Below, piece by piece: positions 33,127 to 42,547 of a stretch of 64,000 bases of DNA. A program made the translations under genes and the position numbers. The stretch's first letter is position 1. Every line of letters begins with the position of its first letter. The stretch lies in assembly GCA_963976395.1 (NCBI GenBank), contig CAXBLG010000001.1, positions 124,001 to 188,000 of the forward strand, given 5' to 3'. A model generated the notes under the pieces. It was given only the letters and a program-made list of their open reading frames with translations. It did no database searches and was not told the DNA's origin. Origin of the DNA: UBA11612 sp963976395 (GTDB lineage Bacteria; Pseudomonadota; Alphaproteobacteria; Rhodospirillales; Rhodospirillaceae).

Positions 33127-34776
33127 TTAAAGGTGGTAGCGACCACCGCGGAATGGATTGTCTATGTTTTCAATGACATACCGCCGCCATCGCCGAATCG
33201 CTCCGCCGCCAGCAAGCAATGCCAGAACTAGGGGAATTGTATTTCCCATAAAGCCAAAGGGTGTAAAGGCCGCTGCGGGCCGGGGCAACGGAGCATCCAA
33301 TACGCCGCGTTCCCCAAGGCCCAATTCGGCGACAGTCCGACCGGTCCCGTCGATCACGGCTGATATGCCGCTATTGGCAACTCGCACAATGGGAATGCCC
33401 TCTTCGACGGCGCGCAGTCTCGCGGCTGCATAGTGCTGATAGGGCCCCATGCTGAGACCGAACCAGGCATCATTGGTCAAATTCAACAGCCACTCGGGCC
33501 GGCCCTGTTCACTGTGCCTGGCAGTAACGGCGCCTGAAAAAATGATCTCGTAACAAATCTGTGGGCTGAACGGCGGCAATCCACGCAGGTCCAGGGTCAT
33601 TGGTCCAGGACCTGCACCGAAATCGCCCAGCCCGCCCGCTAATTTTTCAAAAGGGATCAGCCATCTCAGAGGAAGATATTCTCCAAAGGGTACCAGGTGT
33701 GCTTTGTCGTACTCGGCAACCACATCGCCGCGAGAGGTAAGGGCATAGAGGGCGTTGTAGACCTGTAGTGTGCCGGTCTCGTCGCGGGTTCCTCGGTCCG
33801 CACCCGTGATCAACATGCCGCCTTTTGGTGCGGCCTCCGCCGCGATGCGGCGATGCGGCTCATCGACATTGAGGAAGAAATGAACCGCAGCCTCACCCCA
33901 TATGACATGGGTTATGTCGGTTGGCCGGTTTTCGGTGCTGAGTTGGATATGATCGCGCAGGTGCGCTTCCCACAAGCTGGGTCTACCCTTGTCGGCTTGA
34001 GGAATGCTGGCCTGAACCAATCTGAATTTCGTGCCGGGAACGTACCTCGTTTCGGTTAAAGCCAACCTCAACATGCCGCCGGCTGCCAAAACCACGAGAA
34101 GGAGGAGAGGCGCGGCGGCGACAATCCAAGCGCGGGTCAAACGCGGCCGATGGGCAAGGACAGCCGGTGCGGCGGCGGCGAGTACGGTCAGCAAGCTAAG
34201 ACCGTAAGTACCGATGAGCGGAACGGACTGAAGAACTGGAAGTCCGAAGGGAGTCGTTGTTTCTGACCATACGGTCGCGAGCGGATTCCAGGGGAAGCCA
34301 GTTAGAATCCAACCACGCAACCACTCGACAATTGTCCACGTTGCCCCGAACAAAATAATACGAAGCGTTGTGATTAGAATACGATCGTCGGGCATGTCAT
34401 CGTGCGACGGCGGAAGGATCGTATGCGTTACCGCACAAACGAGGGCGGTATACAAACTAAATGCGGCCGAAAGGCCGGCAACAGCGGGAATCGCAAACAC
34501 ACCAAAGGCCTCGCTATCGACGTAGAAGGCATTGGTGATCCAGTAAAAGCTTGTCGAAAAATGGCCAAACCCAAAAGCCCAGCCGGTGAATGCAGCCTCG
34601 CGCTTGCTCGCGCATCCGTCCAACAGCCAGATCAGAACCGGAAACGATAGCCACAGTGCGGGGACAATGGACACAGGCGGAAAGGCGATAATCGCAATCG
34701 CTCCTGCCAAGAAGGCCGCCACCAAACGGTGCCAACCGGATAGTCCGCCAAGTCGCCGCGCCCCAAGGGCGATCAT
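33127..34776 (-). CDS. lnt: Apolipoprotein N-acyltransferase
   Basis: Inner-membrane enzyme adding the third acyl chain to lipoproteins. 549 residues: hydrophobic N-terminal region with several membrane helices (to about 240), then a periplasmic nitrilase domain. The catalytic triad is readable: Glu in IWGEAAVHFFL, Lys in EYDKAHLVPFGEYLPLRW, and Cys in FSPQICYEIIF. A last membrane helix precedes the C-terminus. Consistent with the lipoproteins seen elsewhere in the window. Confidence 0.96.
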   Translation of the reverse strand: MIALGARRLGGLSGWHRLVAAFLAGAIAIIAFPPVSIVPALWLSFPVLIWLLDGCASKREAAFTGWAFGFGHFSTSFYWITNAFYVDSEAFGVFAIPAVAGLSAAFSLYTALVCAVTHTILPPSHDDMPDDRILITTLRIILFGATWTIVEWLRGWILTGFPWNPLATVWSETTTPFGLPVLQSVPLIGTYGLSLLTVLAAAAPAVLAHRPRLTRAWIVAAAPLLLLVVLAAGGMLRLALTETRYVPGTKFRLVQASIPQADKGRPSLWEAHLRDHIQLSTENRPTDITHVIWGEAAVHFFLNVDEPHRRIAAEAAPKGGMLITGADRGTRDETGTLQVYNALYALTSRGDVVAEYDKAHLVPFGEYLPLRWLIPFEKLAGGLGDFGAGPGPMTLDLRGLPPFSPQICYEIIFSGAVTARHSEQGRPEWLLNLTNDAWFGLSMGPYQHYAAARLRAVEEGIPIVRVANSGISAVIDGTGRTVAELGLGERGVLDAPLPRPAAAFTPFGFMGNTIPLVLALLAGGGAIRRWRRYVIENIDNPFRGGRYHL

Positions 34777-34802
34777 AAAATCTGCTTTCTCATGTAAACG
34801 GT

Positions 34803-35762
34803 TTATCCGGGTGTGGCGCGGTGGGAAAGCCCGCGAATGCGAAGCCGTCGTACATGCCGGGGGTCGCCATCCAATACTTCGAATTCAAGCCCTGAGGGAT
34901 GCTTCACTAACTCGCCGCGTCCCGGCACACGTCCGGCCAGACGAGCAACGAGGCCGCCCAGGGTGTCGGCTTCTTCGCGCTCTTCATCCGTGAAGACCGT
35001 GCCGTGCGCGGCCTCAAAATCTTCCAACATGACGCGCGCGTTGGCCATGATGGTGCCATCGTCGCGCTGCACCATTTCCGGCGCGTCATCATCATCGTGT
35101 TCATCTTCGATCTCGCCGACGATTTGCTCCACGACATCTTCAATGGTCAACAGGCCGTCAATGCCGCCGTACTCGTCAACCACCAAGGCCATGTGTGTGC
35201 GCTTCAGCCGCATTTCGAGCAGAAGGTCCATAACTCTTACGGCCGGTGAAACAAATAAAACCGGCCGCACCATATCGATGAGACGGGCCGAGGCTTCTTT
35301 TCGCGGGGGACTTTCTGATTTGGGACCGTCCGCATCCGGCAAATTGTCGGTGGCCAGAATAGCGAGGTCTTTGATGTGCACAAGACCGGCCACGTCATCC
35401 AGAGTCTCACGGTAAACCGGAAAACGTGAGTGCCCCTCTTTCACGAGCAGCGTCAGCACATCCGTGAGAGATGTTTTAACTTCGACCGCGACGATATCTG
35501 CGCGGGGCACCATAATATCTGCGGCTGTGACATCGCGTAGTTTCAAGACGTTTGAAAGAAGGAGCCGCTCGTTGGGGTCGATTGTTGCGTCTTCGTCGGG
35601 GTTTTCCTCAAACCGTTCTTCGATCAACTCTTCGATAACGTTGCGCACAGACTCGCTTTCGCTACTTTCAGATGAAAGCAGCCGCTTCAGTCTTTCGAAG
35701 ATACTCGGACCGTGATGATCCGCGCTGTCTTGGGCGGACGCCGAGCGTACGGGGTCGGTCAT
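34803..35762 (-). CDS. CorC/HlyC-type CBS-domain protein
   Basis: 319 residues without membrane helices: an N-terminal acidic segment, VTAADIMVPRADIVAVEV and SRFPVYRETLDDVAGLVHIKDL for CBS1, a second CBS unit with HMALVVDEYGGIDGLLTIEDVVEQIVGEIEDE, and the C-terminal CorC_HlyC domain (VMLEDFEAAHG, DTLGGLVARLAGRVP). Linked to magnesium/cobalt efflux in enterobacteria; function in alphaproteobacteria is less certain. Its start overlaps the ybeY stop by 4 bases. Confidence 0.93.
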   Translation of the reverse strand: MTDPVRSASAQDSADHHGPSIFERLKRLLSSESSESESVRNVIEELIEERFEENPDEDATIDPNERLLLSNVLKLRDVTAADIMVPRADIVAVEVKTSLTDVLTLLVKEGHSRFPVYRETLDDVAGLVHIKDLAILATDNLPDADGPKSESPPRKEASARLIDMVRPVLFVSPAVRVMDLLLEMRLKRTHMALVVDEYGGIDGLLTIEDVVEQIVGEIEDEHDDDDAPEMVQRDDGTIMANARVMLEDFEAAHGTVFTDEEREEADTLGGLVARLAGRVPGRGELVKHPSGLEFEVLDGDPRHVRRLRIRGLSHRATPG

Positions 35763-36379
35763 GCCTTCCCTCGTTTGCGGGGCAGACTTTTTTGACGGCG
35801 CGGTCGCACCTTCGGGACAGGTGCCGATTCTTTTGAAGCCTCAGCGTAAGGATTGGCAATACCAAGGCCAGCTAGAATTTCAGTCTCCAAGAGTTCCATC
35901 TTCATAGCGTCACGATCACGCTGATGATCATAGCCTAAAAGATGCAAAACGCCATGCACCACCAAATGAGACAGGTGAGCCGCGAGAGTTTTGTCTTCAG
36001 CCCGGGCCTCCCGGTCCGTAGTACCGAAGGCCACGGCGATATCGCCAAGAAGCACCGGAGTCCCTGCAGGCGGCGCGATATCGCCATCGGAAAAAGCAGG
36101 AAAAGACAGCACATTCGTGGGTTTATCGATGCCTCGAAACGAGGCATTGAGGCGGCGCACGGCTTGATCCGTCGTCAAAAGAATACTGATTTCCATCGAC
36201 GCTCGCCCTCGGGTACGGCGGAAAGGCGGGCCTTGGGCATGGTCCGCGCCGTCGATGGCCGCCGCCGCCGCGCGCCGCGCGCAAGCGGCCGCAGTCCTAA
36301 GCTTGCGCGTCCAGGCCCGAGATCCAAGGGTAACATGAGTATCCAGAAGGGTTGGCGATGTTCGCGCGGTGCGTTTCAT
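35759..36379 (-). CDS. ybeY: YbeY, rRNA maturation endoribonuclease
   Basis: Zinc-dependent RNase acting in 16S 3'-end maturation and ribosome quality control. The metal motif HLVVHGVLHLLGYDH (H-x3-H-x5-H) is intact, preceded by TNVLSFPAF and PVLLGDIAVAF. 206 residues, with a basic C-terminal tail (VPKVRPRRQKSLPRKRGKA). Overlaps both phoH and corC by 4 bases, so phoH-ybeY-corC are translationally coupled. Confidence 0.95.
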   Translation of the reverse strand: MKRTARTSPTLLDTHVTLGSRAWTRKLRTAAACARRAAAAAIDGADHAQGPPFRRTRGRASMEISILLTTDQAVRRLNASFRGIDKPTNVLSFPAFSDGDIAPPAGTPVLLGDIAVAFGTTDREARAEDKTLAAHLSHLVVHGVLHLLGYDHQRDRDAMKMELLETEILAGLGIANPYAEASKESAPVPKVRPRRQKSLPRKRGKA

Positions 36380-37392
36380 CGGGGCGATTTCGCAGCCTTT
36401 TGTTTGGCATCACGGGCGTCATAGGCAGATACAATGCGTGCGACAAGGTCGTGGCGGACCACGTCGCGCGACGTAAAAGTCAGCGTTGCGATACCGCTGG
36501 TGTCCTTTAGAGTTTCAAGCGCGTCTGCAAGGCCCGACTTTATTCCATTGGGAAGGTCGATCTGGCTTAAATCACCGGTGACCACCATGCGCGAATTTTC
36601 GCCCATGCGCGTCAATGCCATCTTCATTTGTACAGGTGTTGTGTTTTGCGCCTCATCCAAAATGATAAAGGCATTGCTTAAGGTTCGCCCACGCATGAAC
36701 GCGAGCGGTGCGACTTCAATGTCGCCCGACAACAGCAACTTCGAAACCTGATCGCCCGGAAGCATTTCGTGCAGAGCGTCGTAAAGCGGCCGAAGGTAGG
36801 GATCGACTTTTTCACGCATGTCTCCCGGCAGAAAGCCGAGCCGCTCTCCGGCTTCGACGGCTGGGCGCGACAATACAATTCGATCTACCTGCCCGGCTAG
36901 TTTCATAGCAACGGCCTTGGCGACCGCAAGATATGTTTTTCCCGTCCCCGCTGGGCCAAGCGCAAACACCAACTCGTTTGTATTCAGGGCGTGAAGATAT
37001 CCGGCTTGTCCCTTTGTTCGAGGCGAGATGTGCCGTTTTCGCGTGCGGATACTAAGATCCATGTTTGCGTGTGACTCATCCGGTGCGGCCATGCGGGCCG
37101 CGGCATCGACATCACCTTCTTCAATCGGCAGGCCGCCGGAAAGGCGATCATAGAGCCGGGATAAGGCGTTCTCTGCCAGCGCGGCTTTATCAGGTGGACC
37201 CTCGATCGCAACGGTGTTGCCGCGGTTATGCAGCACCACGCCAAGACGCTGTTCGAGCCGCGAGAGATTGGCATTGTGCGGGCCGACGAGCTGCTGCACC
37301 AACGTATTGTCGGAAAACTCGCACGTTAGATAGGCGCCGTTACGCGCGGGTGCGCTATCGGGTGAATCGATGTTAGGCAATGGCGGCGTCAT
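36376..37392 (-). CDS. PhoH-like ATPase
   Basis: 338 residues from ATG at 37392 (MTPPLPNIDSPDS); an upstream in-frame start would overlap miaB by 44 bases instead of 20. N-terminal KH-like region (LVQQLVGPHNANLSRLEQRL), then the P-loop ATPase with FALGPAGTGKTYLAVAKAVA, LSRPAVEAGERLGFLPGD, and FIILDEAQNTTPVQMKMALTR. Often encoded with ybeY and probably part of RNA metabolism; the exact role is unclear. Confidence 0.92.
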   Translation of the reverse strand: MTPPLPNIDSPDSAPARNGAYLTCEFSDNTLVQQLVGPHNANLSRLEQRLGVVLHNRGNTVAIEGPPDKAALAENALSRLYDRLSGGLPIEEGDVDAAARMAAPDESHANMDLSIRTRKRHISPRTKGQAGYLHALNTNELVFALGPAGTGKTYLAVAKAVAMKLAGQVDRIVLSRPAVEAGERLGFLPGDMREKVDPYLRPLYDALHEMLPGDQVSKLLLSGDIEVAPLAFMRGRTLSNAFIILDEAQNTTPVQMKMALTRMGENSRMVVTGDLSQIDLPNGIKSGLADALETLKDTSGIATLTFTSRDVVRHDLVARIVSAYDARDAKQKAAKSPR

Positions 37393-38770
37393 CCGAAGCG
37401 TTCGCCCAAACCGCACTCAAGCTATAGGGTTCCGTGGCGACAATGGTAAGCGGCACGATTGATCCGATATGCCTTGGGTCGGCCGTGACGTGAACAGCCT
37501 GAAGATAGGGGGTGCGCCCAACAAGCTGTCCTGCGTGACGGCCGGGGCTTGTCAGTAACACATCCATGGTGCGGCCTACGCTGTCCGTATTGAACGTCCG
37601 CAATTGTTGATCGAGAAGAGTTTGCAATGTCAGGAGGCGTTCGGCCTTGTCCTGCTCAGGGACTTGCGCCGGTAAGGCTGCGGCAGGCGTGCCGGGCCGT
37701 GGGCTGTACTTGAACGAGTAGGCCTGAGTGAATCCAATTTCATTCACGAGATCGATTGTGTCGGCGAAGTCCTTTTCGGTTTCGCCCGGCGCGCCGACAA
37801 TAAAATCCGAAGACAAAGCTATGTCGGGCCGCACCTCGCGCAGGCGGTCGACAATGCGTCGGTAGTCATCCCGGGTATGACCCCGGTTCATCGAATTCAG
37901 CACCTTGTCTGAGCCGGATTGTACCGGAAGATGTAAGAACGGCATCAACTGCGGCACATCGCGATGGGCTTCAATTAAGGCATCATCCATATCGCGGGGA
38001 TGGGACGTGGTATAACGAATGCGTTCAAGTCCGTCGATGTCCGCGAGGGCGAGAATAAGCCGGCCAAGACCCCACGTGCCGCCGCGTGGTGCATCTCCGT
38101 GATAGGCGTTGACGTTCTGGCCAAGTAGCGTGATTTCTCGCGCACCGCTGGCAACAAGTCCGCGCGCTTCTTTCAAAACGTCGGCTGTGGGGCGCGAGTA
38201 TTCCGCGCCGCGCGTGTAAGGGACAACACAGAAGGTACAAAATTTATCGCAGCCTTCCTGCACGGAAAGGAAAGCGGTTGGGCCTTCGGCCTTCGGGGCC
38301 GGCAGGAAGTCGAATTTAGGCTCCGGCGGAAACTCCGTATCCAGCACCCCTTGTTTCTTACCTGTCCCGCGCGCCGCACGTGCCACAAGCTCTGGCAGGC
38401 GGTGATACGTTTGCGGACCTAAAACAATATCGACGAACGGGGCGCGTGCCAAAATCGCGGCGCCTTCGGCTTGGGCTACACAGCCGGCCACAGCGAGAAT
38501 CATTTCGCCGCCGGATTTTGCTTTGGTTGTTTTCAAGGGGCGGATGCGGCCAAGGTCCGAGAATACTTTTTCAGCCGCTTTCTCGCGAATGTGGCAGGTG
38601 TTGAGAATCACCATATCCGCGTCATCGGGAGCGTCCGTTGGAGCGTACCCAAGCGGCGCGAGAACATCCGCCATGCGCTTTGAATCGTAAACGTTCATCT
38701 GACACCCATAGGTCTTGATGAATAGTTTTTTACGAACGCTGGGTGCCGTTTTTTCGACCTGCTTATTCAT
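37373..38770 (-). CDS. miaB: MiaB, tRNA-2-methylthio-N6-dimethylallyladenosine synthase
   Basis: Radical-SAM methylthiotransferase modifying A37 of tRNAs. 465 residues. N-terminal UPF0004 domain with three cysteines (KTYGCQMNVYDS, NTCHIREKA, VAGCVAQ), the radical-SAM motif C-x3-C-x2-C in QEGCDKFCTFCVVPYTRG, and a C-terminal TRAM domain (GRTMDVLLTSPGRHAGQLVG). Head of the miaB-phoH-ybeY-corC-lnt series. Confidence 0.97.
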   Translation of the reverse strand: MNKQVEKTAPSVRKKLFIKTYGCQMNVYDSKRMADVLAPLGYAPTDAPDDADMVILNTCHIREKAAEKVFSDLGRIRPLKTTKAKSGGEMILAVAGCVAQAEGAAILARAPFVDIVLGPQTYHRLPELVARAARGTGKKQGVLDTEFPPEPKFDFLPAPKAEGPTAFLSVQEGCDKFCTFCVVPYTRGAEYSRPTADVLKEARGLVASGAREITLLGQNVNAYHGDAPRGGTWGLGRLILALADIDGLERIRYTTSHPRDMDDALIEAHRDVPQLMPFLHLPVQSGSDKVLNSMNRGHTRDDYRRIVDRLREVRPDIALSSDFIVGAPGETEKDFADTIDLVNEIGFTQAYSFKYSPRPGTPAAALPAQVPEQDKAERLLTLQTLLDQQLRTFNTDSVGRTMDVLLTSPGRHAGQLVGRTPYLQAVHVTADPRHIGSIVPLTIVATEPYSLSAVWANASDDAAIA

Positions 38771-38898
38771 GATCCGCCGGAATTATAACCCACTGGGTAT
38801 GGCCGTCCCCGCTGCTGGGCGACCTTGGCTTCTCATACCCGCTCGCTGCGGCAAAAGCAAAGGGCCGCGCGGGCCGAATGTTCTGCTTTGCGGCCGGT

Positions 38899-39660
38899 TT
38901 ACCGCCGCCCGGAAAGTAACCGGGCCATGCCATCGCCGCAAATTCGCTCACAATGGGTAGAGAGGGCTTTCCGGTCGGGGAACTCGGCACGCGACACCGG
39001 CGCATGGAAGGCGACTTCCACGGTGATAATGCCGAGCTTTGCCACAGTCCAAAGATGAGGCATCAGTTCCATGTCGCCGAACCAGGCAAAATACGCGCGC
39101 CAGCCCACACCGATCGGCAGTCCGTTCAACCGGGTATAGGCCAAGGACACCGGCTGAACGGTGATTGGTTCTACCCGCCCGTCCGGCCTTGCCACATGCC
39201 GTTCAGCTACGGTGAACAGAGCGCTTTTAAAAGGCAGCATTCTTGTGCCGTCGCCTGATGTTGATTCTGGAAACATGAGGAGGGATTCGCCGGCTTCTAA
39301 CCGCTCCTGAATTTGATCCCGTGCCGCACCGGTGGCCGCACGTCTCCGGTCGACAAAGATTGATCGTCCGGCCTTAGCCATAAGTCCAAATATAGGCCAT
39401 TTCGCGATTTCGGCCTTTGCCACAAAGGCGCCCTCGGCCGCTGCGCCAAGGGCGACTATGTCCAAATAAGAAATGTGATTGCAGACCACCAATTGGGGTC
39501 GTGCGGTACTTTGGGTGCCTTTGATGATAATCCTCAATCCGAGAATCCGGGCGAGGATAGCGTAATGCCAGCAGCGATAACGCGCACCGTCGTATCCCAG
39601 CGTGGTTAAAGTGCCGGTGACGATGGTTGAAAAAATCATCATGCCGGCTGCGCCGGTCAA
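38899..39660 (-). CDS. Lysophospholipid acyltransferase, OlsA/PlsC type
   Basis: 253 residues with an N-terminal membrane segment, the H-x4-D motif VCNHISYLDIVAL, FVDRRRAATG and MFPESTSGDGTRMLPFKSALF. PlsC-family enzymes make phosphatidic acid; the gene directly follows an OlsB-like gene, so it is most likely OlsA, which O-acylates lyso-ornithine lipid. The two are 56 bases apart on the same strand. Ordinary 1-acyl-G3P acyltransferase activity cannot be excluded. Confidence 0.88.
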   Translation of the reverse strand: MTGAAGMMIFSTIVTGTLTTLGYDGARYRCWHYAILARILGLRIIIKGTQSTARPQLVVCNHISYLDIVALGAAAEGAFVAKAEIAKWPIFGLMAKAGRSIFVDRRRAATGAARDQIQERLEAGESLLMFPESTSGDGTRMLPFKSALFTVAERHVARPDGRVEPITVQPVSLAYTRLNGLPIGVGWRAYFAWFGDMELMPHLWTVAKLGIITVEVAFHAPVSRAEFPDRKALSTHCERICGDGMARLLSGRR

Positions 39661-39716
39661 GCGCAGACCGGCGATCAGCGCGCCTAAACCTGTTGTTGGA
39701 AGAGCGGGCGCGGGAA

Positions 39717-40643
39717 CTACGAGACTTTTCGAAATGGTGCAACCCCGTGGCGTTCACCGAGGTCGTAGTGACGCGTGTAGCGTCCCGCGATCAAATCGGT
39801 CTTCACAATGACGCAAACATCCGTTGTGTTAAATTGGTGATCAACGACGGCGCCGTTGCCGACGAAACCGCCGACACGCAAATACCCTTTTAACAGCGGG
39901 GGCAGACTGGCGAGCGCGCGTCTTGGATCAATGGCGTCTTTCGGCAGTAAACACATATTGGTGAACCGCTCCGGTAGAGCCTGCGTGCGCAAAGCTTCGG
40001 GCGCAAGATGATAGTGGTATAGATAAGAAAGCTGCGTTGCTAATTGATCGGGGTTGGTCCCCGGAAGACTGGCGCAGCCGAACATCACTTTTATGTCGTG
40101 GATGTTGGAGTATTCGGCAATGCCGCGCCATAAAAGCTGCATGGTCGCACGGTCGCGGTAGTTTGCATCCACGCAACTTCGGCCCAACTCCATAAGTGCG
40201 CCCGGAACCGTCAGCAGTGGGCTGATATCGTATTCGGCCGCGGTGTAGAACGTGCCAACGGCGCGCGCATGTTCACGGCGCATAAAACGGTAAGTGCCAA
40301 CCACCTGGTCGTTCTTGAGGCGGCTTCGGTCTACAACAATGAGGTGATCGCAAGCCGCATCATATCGGTCGAAGTCACGGCACACAGATTCCATTTCCGG
40401 CAATGGATGTGCACCCATCTCGTCGTAGAACACACGGTACCGCAGCGCTTGCGCTGCATCGATTTCAGCTTCCGAGGTCGCAAGACGTATAACTTGATTT
40501 CCTGCAATCACGGGCTCAAACGAGCGCCGGGCCGCAGAATCTAGGCTCCGAGGCCCTTCCTGGGAAGTTGCCGCAGACGTATGGGACGCAGGGCGGGTTG
40601 TCTGCGTAGCCCCAAGGTGATGGTAAAGAGCCGTCATGTTCAC
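39717..40643 (-). CDS. olsB: OlsB, ornithine-acyl-ACP N-acyltransferase
   Basis: 308 residues of the GNAT-like autoinducer-synthase/hemolysin group. Characteristic stretch: IDAAQALRYRVFYDEMGAHP, CDHLIVVD, VVGTYRFMRREHA, LMELGRSCVDANYRDRATMQ, and IKVMFGCASLPGT. OlsB puts a 3-hydroxyacyl chain on ornithine, first step of ornithine lipid synthesis; these phosphorus-free lipids help under phosphate limitation. Adjacent OlsA-like gene supports the call. An N-terminal about 45-residue extension is poorly conserved. Confidence 0.88.
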   Translation of the reverse strand: MNMTALYHHLGATQTTRPASHTSAATSQEGPRSLDSAARRSFEPVIAGNQVIRLATSEAEIDAAQALRYRVFYDEMGAHPLPEMESVCRDFDRYDAACDHLIVVDRSRLKNDQVVGTYRFMRREHARAVGTFYTAAEYDISPLLTVPGALMELGRSCVDANYRDRATMQLLWRGIAEYSNIHDIKVMFGCASLPGTNPDQLATQLSYLYHYHLAPEALRTQALPERFTNMCLLPKDAIDPRRALASLPPLLKGYLRVGGFVGNGAVVDHQFNTTDVCVIVKTDLIAGRYTRHYDLGERHGVAPFRKVS

Positions 40644-40717
40644 TCCGCGTTTGCGCCTATCGGGTGATCGCGCTCTTTCGACGTTCGACCGTAAACATTC
40701 AAGTGTTCAATGTCGTG

Positions 40718-41155
40718 TTATGTTTCTGTTTCTTTTTCCTTGTCGAGCGGGACCACATAAAGCTCAAGCCGGTGGCCCACCAACTTGTACCCGTGCGCGG
40801 CGGCGACTTCTTTTTGTAAGCGCTCGATGTCGTCGTTGCGAAACTCCGTAACGACCCCGGAGCGCATATCGATCAAGTGGTCGTGGTGGGTTGTCGGTGT
40901 TTCTTCGTAGCGGGCTCGACCGTCACCGAATTCGTGACGTTTGACGATATCGGCTTCTTCGAACAGGCGCATGGTCCGGTAAACCGTTGCAATAGATATG
41001 CGAGCGTCTTCGGCCAATGACCGGCGGTGAACCTCTTCCACGTCCGGATGATCGGTGGCGTCCGAGAGCACCCGGGCAATCACCCGGCGCTGTTCGGTCA
41101 TCTTCATGCCTTTATCGGTGCAAAGCTGCTCGATGTGGGAAACGTTTTGAGTCAT
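40718..41155 (-). CDS. Fur family metal-responsive regulator
   Basis: 145 residues: winged helix (MTEQRRVIARVLSDATDHP, ISIATVYRTMRLFEEADIV), then the metal and dimer domain HHDHLIDMRSGVVTEFRNDDIE. The CxxC of many Fur proteins is missing, as in alphaproteobacterial Fur/Mur, which often answers to manganese or is part of iron control together with Irr. Target genes cannot be told. It stands alone between olsB and the MucR gene. Confidence 0.9.
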   Translation of the reverse strand: MTQNVSHIEQLCTDKGMKMTEQRRVIARVLSDATDHPDVEEVHRRSLAEDARISIATVYRTMRLFEEADIVKRHEFGDGRARYEETPTTHHDHLIDMRSGVVTEFRNDDIERLQKEVAAAHGYKLVGHRLELYVVPLDKEKETET

Positions 41156-41314
41156 GCCTGCCTGACAGTGTTTGCGAGCCTCAAGGGCTTCATTGGTTGT
41201 GGGATATCATAGTTATGTGGCATTTGCCTTTAAAGGGAAACGCGAAAAAAGCCGTACTGTGAAGGGTATATCTCTTTATTGGCTCTCAATCTGACCTCGA
41301 GTCCGCGCGTAATA

Positions 41315-41722
41315 CTACTTTCGAGGTCCGCTTTTGGTTCCAAGCCCGATTTTTTTCGCTAGGCTGGACCGGTGCCGGGCGTAGTTCGGGGCGACCATGG
41401 GATAATCGGCTGATAGTCCCCAGCGTTCCCTATATTGTTCCGGGGTCATGCCGTAAGCCGTTTTTAGATGGCGTTTAAGCATTTTCAGCTTTTTACCGTC
41501 TTCAAGGCAGACAATATATTCTGGTGTGACCGATTTTTTTACTGGGACAGCCGGTGTGAGTTGTTCCTTAGCCTGACCGTTGTCGATACTTGCAAGAGCC
41601 CGGTGAACATCATGGATCAGCTTGGGAAGATCGCCGACCGCTACCGAATTATTCATTACATGGGCCGCAACAATTTCAGCCGTCAATGCCAATAAATCAG
41701 CCTTTAAATCATCACCGCTCAT
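41315..41722 (-). CDS. MucR/Ros-type zinc-finger regulator
   Basis: 135 residues from ATG at 41722, with GAGGA at good spacing; the ATG at 41743 is a weaker alternative. N-terminal dimerisation part (LLALTAEIVAAHVMNN, LPKLIHDVHRAL), then YIVCLEDGKKLKMLKRHLKT and YGMTPEQYRERWGLSADYPM, the MucR hallmark. MucR/Ros proteins are silencers of exopolysaccharide, motility and virulence genes in alphaproteobacteria, binding A/T-rich DNA. The finger shows one Cys where Ros has two, a variant seen in many MucR members. Confidence 0.93.
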   Translation of the reverse strand: MSGDDLKADLLALTAEIVAAHVMNNSVAVGDLPKLIHDVHRALASIDNGQAKEQLTPAVPVKKSVTPEYIVCLEDGKKLKMLKRHLKTAYGMTPEQYRERWGLSADYPMVAPNYARHRSSLAKKIGLGTKSGPRK

Positions 41723-41819
41723 AATATTCCTCAGATGAAACACAGCGCTTATTCTCTATAAGTATGCAACTCGGCCGAGGCAACATTGTTTAGTCCCTCT
41801 CTTTTCTTAAGTATTTGAT

Positions 41820-42074
41820 ATGTCTGATCCTGAATACTTTATAGACATTACATCGGATGTATGTCCGCTCACCTTCGTAAAGACGAAGCTTTTGCTTGAA
41901 AAAATGCCGCCGGGAGCTCTTGCGACCGTGCGCCTCAAGGGGGCGCAGCCCCTTGATAATGTGCCGCGTTCGGTCAAAGCCCACGGTCACGAAGTTGTTT
42001 CTCTTGATCCCGAAACGCCGCAAAGCGCACCCGATCTGCGGCAGCCTCATTTGCTGGTGGTGCGCCGCTGCTAA
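41820..42074 (+). CDS. TusA-type sulfur carrier protein
   Basis: 84-residue SirA/TusA fold protein. DITSDVCPLTFVKTKLLLEK carries the catalytic cysteine in the CP-x2 motif, followed by the GALATVRLKG strand and HEVVSLDPETPQ. It passes persulfide sulfur to tRNA thiolation or cofactor synthesis. Divergent from mucR (97 bases between starts) and convergent with rimI. Confidence 0.88.
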   Translation: MSDPEYFIDITSDVCPLTFVKTKLLLEKMPPGALATVRLKGAQPLDNVPRSVKAHGHEVVSLDPETPQSAPDLRQPHLLVVRRC

Positions 42075-42087
42075 ACACAAAACGTCT

Positions 42088-42540
42088 CTAAAGTGTTTTG
42101 GCCATAATGATGGCGTCGACGGCTTCCGACTTTTTCCCGCCGCCGTAGTAGGCCGGCCGCATCCCGCGCTGCGCAAAACCGGCGGTTTGATACAATGCAA
42201 TCGCGGCTGCGTTTTTGGCCGAAACCTCTAAAAATATCTGTTTTGTGCCTGAGGCCCGTAATACTTCGCAGGCGGTTCTAAGCAAGAGCGCTCCAATGCC
42301 AGTTTTTCTCCGCTCCGGTACAACCGTGAGCGTGAGAATTTCCGCCTCGTCCGCCGCCGCACGTACAAGAATAAAACCGTTGGGCTCAGTGCTCTCGCTG
42401 ATCCAAGCTGCAACGCCCGGCTGTCCCAGCAATGTGGCGAACTCTTCACTGCTCCACGGATCTGAGAAGCCGGTACCGTGCAACGTGCCGAGGATTTCGG
42501 CATGTTCTGCACGGCCTTGAATGGCACGAATGTTTGTCAC
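42088..42540 (-). CDS. rimI: RimI-like ribosomal protein S18 alanine N-acetyltransferase
   Basis: 150 residues from GTG at 42540, 7 bases after the tsaB stop; the frame opens further upstream only inside tsaB. GNAT core: FSDPWSSEEFATLL, ILTLTVVPERRKTGIGALLL (acetyl-CoA loop R-x-x-G-I-G), FLEVSAKNAAAIALYQTAGF, and YYGGGKKSEAVDAIIM, the closing pattern of RimI. tsaB-rimI is a conserved pair. Confidence 0.9.
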   Translation of the reverse strand: MTNIRAIQGRAEHAEILGTLHGTGFSDPWSSEEFATLLGQPGVAAWISESTEPNGFILVRAAADEAEILTLTVVPERRKTGIGALLLRTACEVLRASGTKQIFLEVSAKNAAAIALYQTAGFAQRGMRPAYYGGGKKSEAVDAIIMAKTL

Positions 42541-42547
42541 GGACTTA